Below are positions 1 to 15,474 of a stretch of 64,000 nucleotides of DNA, piece after piece; the first letter of the stretch is position 1, and every line of letters begins with the position of its first letter. The stretch is from Alitta virens (lineage: Eukaryota; Annelida; Polychaeta; Phyllodocida; Nereididae). The position numbers and the translations under genes are program-made. The stretch spans positions 1,931,001 through 1,995,000 of the forward strand of contig OW028577.1 of NCBI GenBank assembly GCA_932294295.1. The letters run 5' to 3'. The notes beneath the pieces were generated by a model. The model was not told the origin of the DNA, ran no database searches, and was given only the letters and a program-made list of their open reading frames with translations.

Positions 1-3000
1 AACAGTTGTAGTTCCATCTGCAGGTCTTGTAGGATTTTTACAAAGTTGGGCGCGAACACCGTGACGCCAACGTTGTGCATGGCTAAGTGACGAGCACAAT
101 TGACACCGTAAGCACCTTGGATGTGGGGACCGCACAGAACTATCACTTTGGGAGTTTGGTGGGCGTTCTTAGGGTCCAATCTGCAGCAGAACCGACAAAA
201 ATTTACTAAACTAATACTACACAAGTAGCAATAAACATGATAAATGGAAGCAGGATTAGTTATTCAATTAACAACTTGGGTATGCACATGTCGTCAAAAA
301 TAAAACTGGTCAAAAAGACTCATTATAAAAGATACGATTTTTTTACAGATAAATCAAAATTAATTAAGCAGATAAATAAAAATGTATAAAACACAGAAAA
401 ATAAAAACGAATAAGTCTGACAATATTAAATCATACAGATCACAAAACATTAAATAAGGAAGGGTGGTCAGAGCAGCCCTCTCCAGAATAAATTTTCATT
501 CTATCTTGCATAACCACAAGGTGGCATGTCAGTCTAATACTAACCTTGTGTTGCCCCCTAGCAGTTGCATGACCATTTCACTAGCAGAACGTCCAATCAT
601 TTCCAACTGACGTTCTATGCTGAGACCCTGTTCTTCCGCAGTTTCAAGAATTCTGTTTCTTAATTCCAACGATACACTCGGCACCACAAGTCCAGTATCT
701 GAAACCAAGAATGAAGAACAATAGGTGAAAATGCCTTGTTACAAATCACCAACAACCTCAACTTTACAAAATGCAAAGAAGACCACAGCATTTACCTTGA
801 TGCATATTAAAACAAACTTAGATCTATTTGGACTGTAGAATACTATACCATCTCAATGCTTTAGGCACAACAATGGCACTTTTCAAAGCAACATAAATCT
901 TAAGGAGATCAAAGAACTCATTGCCAATTTCTTATTTCTATCATAAAATACCAAGTGTGTGATCAATTTGCCTAATCAGGACTTGCAGAAGTGTTATTAT
1001 TGCAGATGTTCTTACCTGTTCTGAACTCTGTCGATGAGTTATGAGTCATCTTGATCTGTCTGTAAACCACAGGATCAGACTGCAGTACATTCTCGTCACA
1101 ACAATACTTGGCAGGTTGGTTTGTAGGTCGCACAATCTTGGGGTAACCCATCTCTTCAATCTCTTTTTCTATCTCTTCAAACACCGCTTGTTTGTCGAAC
1201 AGAGCCAGGTTTTTCTCAAAATCAAACTCATCTAAGCATGTGTCGGTTGGGGCACTGAAACAGTCGTCCCTTGGTTTGCGACCTCGTGCGTGTCCCTCCA
1301 TCTTCCGTGGGATGGACATCTTTTTCTTCAGGTCTTTTTCTGACGCTGAAAGAAAAATCAAAGACAGAATTCACTGCAGTTATTAAAAATTGTCAGCTTA
1401 ATTTTGAAGTTTCACTGTCGATTAAATTTAAACAGCAACAAATGAGTTCATTACCCATGCATTTTTTTTTTTTGTTGTTATTACAAGCCTTAATTAATTA
1501 AATGGGGCCATGTCCAATTATCGAAACAAGACTGACGTTTGATAGAGATGTAATTTACACAATTTTTTTGGCAATAAAGAGAGTCATCCTTATTTATTAG
1601 CTTCTCCAAAAAAATGGTAGACCTGTGGACACCCTATTGGGCATATAAAATGATAAATATGCCTCTGCCAAACTAGAAACAAAGTTGACATGATAACTAT
1701 AAGTTAAATAATTTGCAAAATATAAATAATAATGATAATTTATATAAATTCTCAAGGTCACTCTTGCTCCGCCTCTAAACAAACCCAGCCTCTATTTTAC
1801 ACATGACTTGCAATAGAGATTTTACGGTACTCAATTGTAAATTGGTCACTAGCAGCTGGCCTTATCTAGATTCCAGGATTCTGTGATCTTGAATATTGAT
1901 TATACACTATCTTAAAACTCAATCAAAATCATACACTATCTTAAATCACAACAGACTCAGTTTTGACACATTCATAAAATAATCGAAACGATAAAACACT
2001 CACTTCAATAACTAAGCAAATACGGCATTAGCCCAAACAGACTGCTTCGGGTCGTGTAAGCGCTTTGCAAGCCAGTTCCTTGGGAGTTAATACGGCATGA
2101 ACAATGGGGAGAAAAAGTAACAGAGCCTACAGGGGGGCACTATGACCATAGCATATAAAAAGACAATAAGATGACGTCACTGCTTCATTGCAATGTTGCA
2201 TTGATAATATCACAGAATAGATGACGTCATCAACCAATACTTATCTGCTACGGTGGCAGCGCCCTCTGTTGGTAACTTTCCTCCCTATTGGACATTTGCA
2301 TTAATTTAATGATGAATTAATAAATCTTTTTTATGATCAACACCAACCTGAAGAAGTCCTCCTTCGCTGACTATCGTCTTCCCTGCCTGGTATATCGTTT
2401 GAATTTCTCTGATGGCCATTTTCATAATGGTGTCCATTTCTAATCGGAATCTGAACGCCATTCGTCAAAGGGGGAGTGTAAGTATGTCGAGGAGATGCAG
2501 CACTCTTGCTCCTCGGTGTGACACTGCTGTTGAGTTTATTTTTACTGGAAGACTTATTGCTTGTTTTCTGCTCATTTTCAGACTTCGTTTTTGACTCGCT
2601 TTGCTTTCCCTGAGATCCGGGTTTTGCCCTGGATGACACGACCGGGTTTTCCACCACAGATTTGGTTTCTGTTGGTGATTTAATTATCGATATATCCCCG
2701 ATGTCACGTGCACTGCGTAAGAAAAATATTGGAAATCAATCACCATACAACGAAGACTTCACAACTGAGAACTTTTGTCACCGAAGAAAATACTGATTAA
2801 TAGATACAAATTCTGCAAATGGTAAGACACACTCGGCCAATACTCACTTTATTGTTATTTTAGGAAAGTTACACTTGATGCCATTGTGATAGGCTTTGAC
2901 AATCGTTATTGTCTGTTGACTTTTATCAACTTCGGAGACTTGACCTTGGTACGAGCCTAAGATGTCTCCGCATTCAATGGATACGACACAATGCAGAAAT

Positions 3001-3011
3001 CCAGTCGCCAT
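1..3011 (-). CDS. EDC3: EDC3, enhancer of mRNA decapping 3 (5' part; runs off the left edge)
   Basis: EDC3 is a cytoplasmic P-body scaffold that activates the DCP1/DCP2 decapping complex. Five exons join in phase on the minus strand: 3011-2848, 2712-2348, 1345-1016, 698-545 and 180-1 (continuing past the edge), about 397 codons. The start ATG at 3011-3009 opens the N-terminal LSm domain (MATGFLHCVVSIECGD). Exon 2 is a Ser/Lys-rich linker of low complexity. Exon 3 carries the FDF motif (FDFEKNLALFDK) followed by DENVLQSDPVVYR, the segment that in this family binds the DDX6-type helicase. Exons 4-5 begin the YjeF_N Rossmann-like domain (TGLVVPSVSLELRNRILE, then VLCGPHIQGAYG). Introns have GT-AG ends. 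The last part of YjeF_N lies outside the window. Identity rests on matching domain order and motifs; I could not run a search. Confidence 0.95.
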
Positions 3012-4571
3012 TGTCTTCTTTTTCTGAAAATAGTCAAGTTAAAATGAAATCAGTAAATATCATATCCATCGCGTTGATTGAATACTGATCCGTGTTCAGT
3101 CTTCCACGTTTGTTTACACGCTTTCTAGTCAATTCAAAATGGGTCCATTCGTCACTCAAAAGAAGTTGGTTTGTCACCCGAAATTAGTCTGTACGTCACC
3201 CGAATATGGTCGGTTTTTCACCCATAGTTATCTATTTATATATCAGTGACGATAACCTACAGTCCCTAAGTTAAGTACTGTATAATAATTCAATAATGTA
3301 TACGTTTTTTTTTTTTTTTGAGAAAGTGGAATATATATATTAAATAGGATACAAGTATAATTTATATTTATGATGAAATAGCCTCCACAATTTGGAGCAA
3401 TAGCAATTAGGCCTACATGCTTCGTAAAATAAGCAATTACTATAAGATTACATTGAATTAAATTTGTGTTTGATATTTATTCTCTTGTCAATAGCACTAT
3501 TAGCAGTGACGAATCGACCAATTTCGGAAGACGAACAGACCAAGTTTTCATGGGGACGGATCGCGCAGTGACGAATCGACTTGCTACCGTTTACACTCTT
3601 ACATGATCTCCGTCTTTAAAAAAACCAAAAAACCTGGTAATCATTGTTTCCACTCAAATGTTTTTAGTTGTTATTACCACAAAACAATTAAAAATATAAT
3701 TTTTTTTTAAAAGTCCTTCAGATTATGTTATCTTGGACAAAAGACAACCCCATTAAAATCTGGTGACAAGGGAATCACTCGTATTCATGTATTGCAAGAA
3801 ACTCGGCAATAATTATTGATCAACTTTGATGACGAAATACATAGTATAAGAATACCACGATTTTACTCAATTGAAAGAAATTCTCTTAACTAGGATAAGA
3901 AGAGAAAGTATGTACTGTCATAATTACCTAAACAACCCTCAGTTCCAGTAAAATGACGCAAACTTCACCACTTTCTTTAACTCGACATTTCACAAAATGG
4001 CTGATAACGAATGAAATTTACGATAGGTGGCGCTCTAGACATAAACAAGCTTACTTGTTTCTGGAAACCTAGCCGGGGTTATGGCCCAGTTTCTGCCTTT
4101 CAAGCTGTCAACTCGTTCAGTGTTTGTAAAAAAGCGTAAAATACACTGTAAAAGACAGGTTAGCAGTACTGATAAAGTCTTTATGCTCAATTACACCAGA
4201 TTACATCATTGTATCTGCATGTCACAGGCTGTTTTCTGTTGAAAACTTGACATTAAAATTTGTCTGGGCGATAATTAATTATATGTCCATTTCAAGGTTA
4301 TTATTTTTGCTTGTTGATCAAATCAGCTGATGAGTTTACTCTTTATTTTGAAATCCAGCTCTAAACAACCTGGTATATTCACCTTTCTAACCAGAATGTT
4401 AAATTGAAATTCGGAATAAAATCAGAGCAATTAATTTAATTTTCGTTTTTAAATGAATGTTAATTTTTTCATTTCAGTAGTTGCCTCGCAATATGAGAAG
4501 AGCAGACAGATTTTTTTAACATTTATGATTAAATAGGGACCACTCCAGCTGTGACGCCTGACCGGAGAAAA
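3012..4571. other. Intergenic region between divergent EDC3 and MMAA; contains a foldback repeat
   Basis: This 1.56-kb stretch separates the two start codons and must hold both promoters. I see no clear TATA box near either gene. About 3137-3580 is bracketed by inverted copies of GTCSATTCGTCAC (near 3143 and 3520-3590), with more copies of a GTCACCCGAA motif inside, which suggests a decayed foldback element of roughly 450 bp. No coding region was recognised. Confidence 0.5.
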
Positions 4572-8389
<3,818 letters not shown>

Positions 8390-9406
8390 TATTCAGTTGT
8401 GCTAATTAATGTATGCATGCGATGTATTTAATGTAATACGGTGATATATTTAGATGACACCCAGGAAAGGTACCCCAGGCAAATGACACCCAGGAAAGGT
8501 ACCCCAGGCAAATCATGCGAAGTTGGGGTATTATCATAATGTATTTATATGGCCCACCTGGTCACAGCTGTCAAACGAACAGAAACAATTAGCATGATTA
8601 GATGGGCTGTCCTCCGTTCACAGTGTATGATATTCACTGATATGGAATGTGAAAACAGTTTACCTTGTTCGGAGTCACATTTTATAGCTTCAATTGATAT
8701 ATATTGAAGGCCTGACCTCATTGGTCAGGATTAGTGGTCAGGCCATATCACGGCGGGGTCAACTCATTTATAAAGAGAGTCTGAGTCTTTGCTGATTGGC
8801 TAGTTTTAAGGCCTATCTGACAGATGACAGCAGAATATAAATTTTCCAATTAGGAATTTCATCTCATGCTGTTACATTGAGTTATTGTGAAGCATTGGAT
8901 TGATTTACCCGTGATAACTTTAATTTTTAGTTAGTGATGCCAACTTGCTGAGTGTGTTCTGTCTGATGTTACTGGTAACAATTGTAGTCATATGGAACTT
9001 TTAAATGCAGTCTACATATACATGAGAGAACACAACATTCTTTGTCAAGGTTGCCTCTGGAACTTTTCTGTAATAACTGAAAAACTAAGGTGACATATAA
9101 ACAATTTTTTATTATAAAACACAGAGACATAAATGTTAAATATACATGTGCCGTATGTATGAAACAGGCATGGCACAAATGTCAGAGCAGTTTTCATAGC
9201 AGGATTTGCTTAAGGAACAGTTTATCGTAAAAAATAGAATACCCTGTGCATGTCTGAAACTGGTAAGTTGTATTGTGCTATTGTTATATACAAATATGCT
9301 AAGTCGCCATGGCAGTGAAAACATAATGAAAAGCACCCAAGCTGTCTGTCCAATAAGTTATAATATTAGGCTGTAAAAAATTGGTATGAAGTGAACACCA
9401 GGTATG
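8390..9406. other. MMAA 3' flank; no gene seen
   Basis: This is the spacer between the MMAA stop and the stop of the orphan peroxidase exons. It contains a 33-bp block beginning GACACCCAGGAAAGG, present twice in tandem here (8456-8515) but once in the other duplicate (21412-21440). No credible ORF was found and no clean AATAAA was noticed close to the MMAA stop. Confidence 0.6.
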
Positions 9407-11173
9407 TCATTTTCCACCAGTCTGATACACTCGAACTTTAACATTTGGAGCCACCTGGTGAGATGTGAAGACAGTACCACTAGAGGGCACTGATTCCTTC
9501 CAGTGCGTGAGATTGACCTCCGGGATAGAAGAGCAAGAAATGTGTTCGTTCCATTGACCTTCGTAGATGGGGTATATCTGGGGGAGAGAGCCTAGTTCCG
9601 CTCGGTCTCTGTTCAAAGAGAAAATTTTGTTTATATGGAAATTTATTTTCCTTCAAATATGTCCTCAAGAGTAATATGATGAGTCGATGACAGAAATGAA
9701 TGTTCATGATGCAAGAAATTAATATTACAGTCTTGACCATTTTGAATTACGATGTTTCACCAGTTGAAATGACCTAATTGATATGTGAATTGCCCTTATG
9801 AATGGTTCCAGTGTTATTATGAACTTATGATTGTTGAGACAATTAATTGAAAATAATATGTCTGGGACAGCATGTTAATTTCATCAGATAATGTTCATGC
9901 GAGTTCAGTGTACACTTTAGTGAAGTTACTGATTCTGAAGTCAGCATGTGATTGTCAAAACCCTTATGTTTTTGAAAATTTTGTGTCGACTTTTGTGAAA
10001 ATTTAGTCTGATACAGCTTTTGAATCCCATCAAAGATATAAATTAAGTTCATGCAAATTAAATGTCCTATTCAGGGTATTAAAAATGCTATGCCAAATTC
10101 AAGTAGCATGTGAATTTCATCAAAAACACAGTGTTGGTGCAACTTGTCTAGGTCAGCATGTGAATTTCATGAAAGACTTGATGTTCAGGCAAATTATGTG
10201 TCCACTTAAGTGAAAATGCTAAGCCAATATATTGCATGTGAATTTCATGAAAGACTTGATGTTCAGGCAAATTATGTGTCCACTTAAGTGAAAATGCTAA
10301 GCCAATATATTGCATGTGAATTTCATGAAAGACTTGATGTTCAGGCAAATTATGTGTCCACTTAAGTGAAAATGCTAAGCCAATATATAGCATGTGAATT
10401 TCATGAAATTCAGGCGAATTATGCGTCCAATTAGTATATTGAAAATGCTAAACCACTATAGGTGCAAATTACCTGTGCAAAGCTGAAGAATTATATTTAA
10501 TGTGAATTGTATTGATCTCTAGTTCGCAATTGCACATGCTGAGAACGTTTCAAACCGAACAATATCCAGCAGTTTTTGACACTTTTAAAGTGTTTTCATT
10601 TTTGAAGTTTCACTTACTTTAACGTGTACCACTTGTCCCTGAAGGGCTGCATAAAGACATTCTTTTGTATTGTTTCAATATTGTCACTGTTTTGGCAAAT
10701 TATTTTGGCCAGTGAAGCTTGTCTTATAGCCTGTAATTGATCTGCAATAAAGACAATTACACGTTTCAGTAATGAAAGCTTTTGAGTGAAATCATTCAAT
10801 CTTCAAGTGCTTATATTAACTTTTGAAATATTATTATGGTTGTATATTAAAAAGTTCTTTTGACTTTGTATAAATTAACACTGAACTACGATAATTTGAA
10901 GCATCTGACAGGGAATGTTGGTTAGTGACAATACATCTGATAGGTTACAAGACATTGTCTTAATCAATCAAATTTAACTCCTCAAGAAAACTCCCCTTAC
11001 CATGTGTAAAAGGGTATGGATTGTGGAGATTATTCTCGTGCCAGAATCTGTCTCCTTTTTTGCTATTGTGGAATTGTGTTGCTAGGATACAGGCAAATAC
11101 CGGTCCCACCATTGCGCCTCTTACAGGATACTCTGAGAGACCGGCTGGGAATATGTCGATGTCATCTACATGT
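9407..11173 (-). pseudogene. Orphan terminal three exons of the heme peroxidase (left duplicate)
   Basis: Three minus-strand exons, 11173-11001, 10741-10618 and 9608-9407, match the last three exons of the full peroxidase gene at 23861-22343. Lengths (173, 124 and 202 bp), splice sites and phases are the same. They encode the peroxidase C-terminus: VDDIDIFPAGLSE, FWHENN, SLAKIICQNSDNI and the final ISCSSIPEVNLTHW segment. All three stay open, with a few amino-acid differences from the right copy (such as IRQA versus IRQG, RDKW versus RDMW, IYEG versus IYKG and NEHI versus NERI). No upstream peroxidase exon lies before them in this duplicate, so they are either dead or usable only as an alternative 3' end reached by very long-range splicing. 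Confidence 0.9.
10140..10440. repeat. 78-bp tandem repeat in an intron of the orphan peroxidase exons
   Basis: About 3.5 copies of a 78-bp unit beginning GCATGTGAATTTCATG. The unit is a multiple of three and stop-free on the minus strand, which produces a spurious 26-residue repeat. The right duplicate (about 23005-23160) has only about two degenerate units, so copy number changed after the duplication. Confidence 0.85.
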
Positions 11174-11514
11174 CTGAAATTAAAGTAAACGAATTGCTAT
11201 TCACATGTAGGAGTTAGAAGAAGAATATTTTAGCAGTTTGGTGGGCCAGTTGTTAAAGCATTGACTAGTTCTGAAAGTCCCGGGTTGAAATTGCAACCTG
11301 AGTATACTTCAGGCAAAATTTTTGATGGATGTCATTCACATTGATACATATTTAATTGGCAGTATAGTAGGATTAAAAATGAATTTCCTCTTGTTTTATG
11401 GTCACATGTTGTCATAAAAGGCATGGAGTACCTCAAAATGGACAGTTCAGCAGTAACTTTGCAACAGAAAACTGCATATCTTTAATATTTTTAAGCAATT
11501 TCGGCTGTTAGATA

Positions 11515-11538
11515 GATAGATAGATAGATAGATACTTT
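11515..11538. repeat. (GATA)n microsatellite at the end of an old retroelement tail
   Basis: GATA repeats are followed by CTTTATTTTGATGGAATGG and about 150 bp of sequence repeated only in the other duplicate (24199 on). A simple repeat abutting a unique body looks like the 3' end of an old SINE or LINE inserted on the minus strand before the duplication. The family was not identified. Confidence 0.5.
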
Positions 11539-11798
11539 ATTTTGATGGAATGGTACAACAATTATTATACAGTAGGACAATTACATGATGTTAACTATGA
11601 ATTTTAATCTGTTATAAATATAGGTCCATCAGGAAACCACCTAAGCATTAGCTGTAATGGTGGCACCTTTCTCAGTGACCAATGAAAATGGCCATAATGA
11701 TGAACTAATTGATGAAGGCTGCTGTCCATTTCATGCTGCTCCGTGCCTAGCATGAAAAATGAGACAGAAAAACTAATGGACTTTCACACTGTACAGTA

Positions 11799-11993
11799 AG
11801 GGCGGGGGCCTAGCTCAGACGTAGCGCTCTGGGCTTCCAACCGCTGGGTCCCAGGTTCGATTCCTGGTCGAGCCTAAGTTGGATGGCTGTTTCATCCTTC
11901 AACTCATTGCCATGGTCCCTGCCTGTCCTAATTAGACCATCAGGTGCAGAAATACAGGACGTAAAGCCCTAATCACCCACCCACCCACCCACC
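11799..11993 (+). mobile_element. tRNA-derived SINE (family 1), full length
   Basis: The 5' head looks like a tRNA: an A box in CCTAGCTCAGACGTAGCGCTC, a TTCCAA loop and the B box GGTTCGATTCC. A conserved non-tRNA body (CCATGGTCCCTGCCTGTCC, AATACAGGACGTAAAGCCC) and a (CACC)n tail follow. It is flanked by a 14-bp target-site duplication, CACACTGTACAGTA (11785-11798 and 11994-12007). The empty site survives in the right duplicate (near 24474-24487), so the insertion is younger than the duplication. Confidence 0.95.
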
Positions 11994-12270
11994 CACACTG
12001 TACAGTACTACAGTAACTTCTAATACCGCCAGCAGGAGGAGATGAATTGCAGGGTAGGTGAAGTTTAAATGAAATGGGGTAGGATACGATTATTAGCTTC
12101 ATTGAGATAAAACCTGGACACTTTCTGACATCGAGTTTGTCTCAAGAGCTACACTAACAAATAAATTGATCTTATATAGTCTAGATCATTCTTTTAGAAG
12201 TTTTGCTAAGTTGAAGTCATACAGTACTTAGTGTCTAAATTGTCGTTTGATGATGCACATGGAAAAAGCA

Positions 12271-12342
12271 TGCGTCGGCCGGGAGTCGAACCCGGGTCGA
12301 CTGCTTGGAAGGCAACCATGCTGACCGTTACACCACCGACGC
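12271..12342 (-). tRNA. tRNA-Gly (TCC), duplicate copy
   Basis: It is identical over all 72 nt to the tRNA at 6440-6511, with the same TCC anticodon, A and B boxes and a T5 terminator just downstream (AAAAA at 12263-12267 on the plus strand). It arose by the segmental duplication. Identity across the whole gene fits a recent duplication or retained function. Confidence 0.94.
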
Positions 12343-13303
12343 ACCTGATGGGCATATACTCTACTCAGTTAATATACTCTCTTTGTTAACGGATTTTCAA
12401 AGATGTTTCAGCCTCAGGCATACTTTAACATCTGTTTTATGGATTTAGATGACTACAAAGGATGGCCCTAGTCATGTACTTAAATATTAATTGATTCTTA
12501 ACCATTACATTAATTTCTCCTGAATGCTATTTATATGCACTATGAATGTGCACCAAAAGAGGGCCACCAGACAGGTCCTGGGCAAGTGAAAAGTGCTAAG
12601 AATAGTCCTCTACTTAAGGTCATGTTGTGTGCAGTAGAGCGTGACATTAAAATCTTGATCCACTGGAGGCTCTACAATGTGAAAGTTTGGTTAATAAAAA
12701 AGTTTTCTATTCAACTGTCAAACCACTCGTCTGTCCATATCAATGAGACTGGCTTCTAATTGATACCCAGATTATAATCAGACAACTAAGGTTATTAGTA
12801 ATATGAGAAACATCTGAATGATATCACTCATTATACCAATGTATTTGGTTGTAATTGTGTTTATATATTTCTTCAGGTATAAAAAAGGGTATTGTTGAAG
12901 TCGCTGATCTTGTAGTGGTGAATAAGTCAGATGGCGCTTTGGTGCAAGCGGCCAAGATGATACAAGCTGAGTACAGACGAGCGCTGAAGTTTGTTCGCCC
13001 AAGAAAAAGACCATGGGAGCCTAAGGTAATGAAGAAACTGAAACATGAATAAAGTAAATGTTTTGGATTTGCAGTCTACCAGTATGTAGTTCCCACAATG
13101 TTCAATGTCTGCTACTGGGTCTGAAGCTTAGTCAGCATATATGACTAGCTGCCAGAGATGAGAATTAAGGCTTGGAGTCCACACCATGTTACACATTTAC
13201 CCCATGAGTGGGGTCTTTTACAATCTACCGACTTTACAATTACGCCTTTGGTAGGCCAATCTTAAGTCTTTTCAAATCCGTGGGGACCTTGAACAGGGGT
13301 TAA

Positions 13304-14795
13304 AGGGGAACTAAAGGAGATTTGCATGTTAATTTTAAAAGTTAAATTAGATGACAAAGAACACATTGCCGTAAATACAAGTGACTAAAAGTCCAATTTT
13401 AGTATGATTTGGAGCCAATTAAAAGTGAAGTTTGCACCATTAGTAACAACGCTGGGGGCCGCCATTATTGCACACGGCACCATGGCTGGTGACGTCACTT
13501 ATGTACCATGAGATCCTGCATATTGACAGATTGCAATCCATTTCAATAACAACATACTACAGCCTGATTGCAATGAACTGTTTGTATGGCATATTTATGT
13601 ATATTTGCTCACTTGGCAAGTAGATGCAAATAACCCTGATTACATTACACATGTATAGATAAGTTGTTATAAATAAATATAAAAATTTATCAAAAAACGT
13701 ATTTTCTGCAGAACTGCATTGGTCTGATGCTCCAATTATATAAAGCCTCACCTTAATTAGGCCTAATAAATGAATTTTAATTGTTTAACATATGTTCTGT
13801 CAACAAGTGCATAGATAGATAGATAGATAGAAGCATGTCTATACTGATAGCACAGCTGTCGCACCAGTTGCTGTTACTAAAACAGAAAAAAAAAATCATA
13901 TGTAGGCCTACCCAATAGGTATGATCAGTTTGCAACCCATTGCATAAAACGTTTTTCAACAACTCAGTTGTATAAAGTTTTTGTTCAATTTTAGTACAAA
14001 GTCTATAGACTTTGTAAGAGACATACAAGAATTGGTGCTAACTTGTTAAAAGTATGTTGCAAATATGGTGCTAATGTCAACAAATTTGATGTAAAGGGCT
14101 TAAGGTTGTCTTAGACTGCATTAAATTATATTATGATAATTGTGAAGATTAAAGTATGCAAGTAGGCACTCAAGGAGCTACAACATATAAGAGATACTCA
14201 GGTGGTTGCATATAAATGCTGATGAGGTATATGAATTATTAGAGTACCTCTGCACTAAGTAAAATTGAAATTTTTTACTCACAACTATTACTATTTTATA
14301 TTTTTATATGATTTTATTGTTTTTTACTCTCATTTTATTATGTTCTGTTACGAAAATAAATAAATCTATATATATTTACATGTATAGGTTAAAACAAGCA
14401 TAAAAAGATAAGATATATCTTAAAAGTACTAATTGCATAGTCTCAAATTGTTCAATGGCAATTTACTTGACACTTGGTCAGAACAGTGACAGAACACTTA
14501 AACATGCTCTTATTTCAATTGCAATTAACACCTTTTGCCTGTTGACACTGCTCACCTATAGTCAAGCAATTGAATTGCACTTGGTTCTCATAGTACAACA
14601 GTGACGTATTTCCGGCAAGAGCAAAACACCCGGGATAGTCGAAAATGGCAGCCTCCGTAGATCACAACATGCAGCTAATAAATGCATGATATTACTTTAC
14701 CAGTGGATATATACGAGTTATGAAAGGCATAGATGTGTTCCAATGGACCAAAGCTAACATCTGAGAGGTAAAGTGCTGAAGGTGTTAGTTCCCCT
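13304..14795. mobile_element. Non-autonomous DNA transposon with TTAA target duplication (T2/Kolobok-like ends)
   Basis: The 1492-bp insert is bounded by perfect 11-bp inverted ends, AGGGGAACTAA and TTAGTTCCCCT, and by TTAA on each side (13300-13303 and 14796-14799). The empty site, GGGGTTAAGTGCACAG, survives in the left duplicate near 7483, which proves the boundaries. The interior is AT-rich and holds a short (GATA)n run but no recognisable transposase. TTAA targets plus an AGGGG-type end resemble Kolobok/T2-type elements; piggyBac also uses TTAA. Family assignment is inference. Confidence 0.9.
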
Positions 14796-15474
14796 TTAAG
14801 TGCACAGACTTATTAGACCTCACACCAGTTCTATCAGACTATCACTGTGGTTGAACCTGTTGCTTATAGGGCTGGTCAGATGTCATGTGACCTAGGACCC
14901 GGAAATGAAAGCACAATGTATGACGTCATCAATAACTTAACCGTGGTGACATCATGTATTGTATCAGTACTTCCGGGTACAAGGTCACACGAGAACTAAC
15001 CAGCCCTATAGCCAAGTATCCAATTGTACCTTGGTCGGTGAGGCAGTGGTTGCAGGTTGGAACCTGCTACCTCATGATTATCAGCAAAGTTTCATAGCCA
15101 TGTACTTGACAGCAATTCCAGGGCATCAAAGGTTCATTCAAAATGCATGAAGTAACGATAAATGTTAAATTTTGAGGGTGGGTTATAATTAAACTCCATA
15201 TCAGGTGTTTTGCATGAACAGAAGTGAGAAGGAAAAAATAATTGCGCAAAGAATCAAGAAATTTTTATGCAATTTCTGAAAATATTTTCTTAGACTTTCA
15301 TATTATTTTTAGGTGCTCAGAATATCATCCCTGACCAAAGAAGGAGTTCCAGAACTCTGGGCCAAGATGCAGGAATACCAAACGCAAAGTCTAGAAAACG
15401 GATCGTTCTTCGAGCTGCGAGAGAAGCAACATGTTGTGTGGATGTGGAATCATATTAAGGATGATATCATGGCT

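Larger units (their letters stand above)
12017..15468 (+). pseudogene. MMAA fragment: end of exon 4, exon 5, start of exon 6
   Basis: 12017-12053 is the last 37 bp of MMAA exon 4 with its donor. 12877-13025 is exon 5, with the same encoded residues as the functional exon. 15313-15468 is the first 156 bp of exon 6, cut off at GATATC where the LINE begins. Exons 1-3 and most of exon 4 are missing, there is no promoter, and intron 5 holds the TTAA element. It cannot make MMAA; the intact copy is at 4572-8389. Confidence 0.93.

Noticed and set aside
4551..4571. Upstream in-frame start for MMAA at 4551
   Set aside because: The codon is GTG; the ATG at 4572 begins a good mitochondrial presequence.
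10148..10393. 81-codon ORF with three 26-residue repeats
   Set aside because: It arises from the 78-bp intronic tandem repeat; the unit length is a multiple of three by chance.
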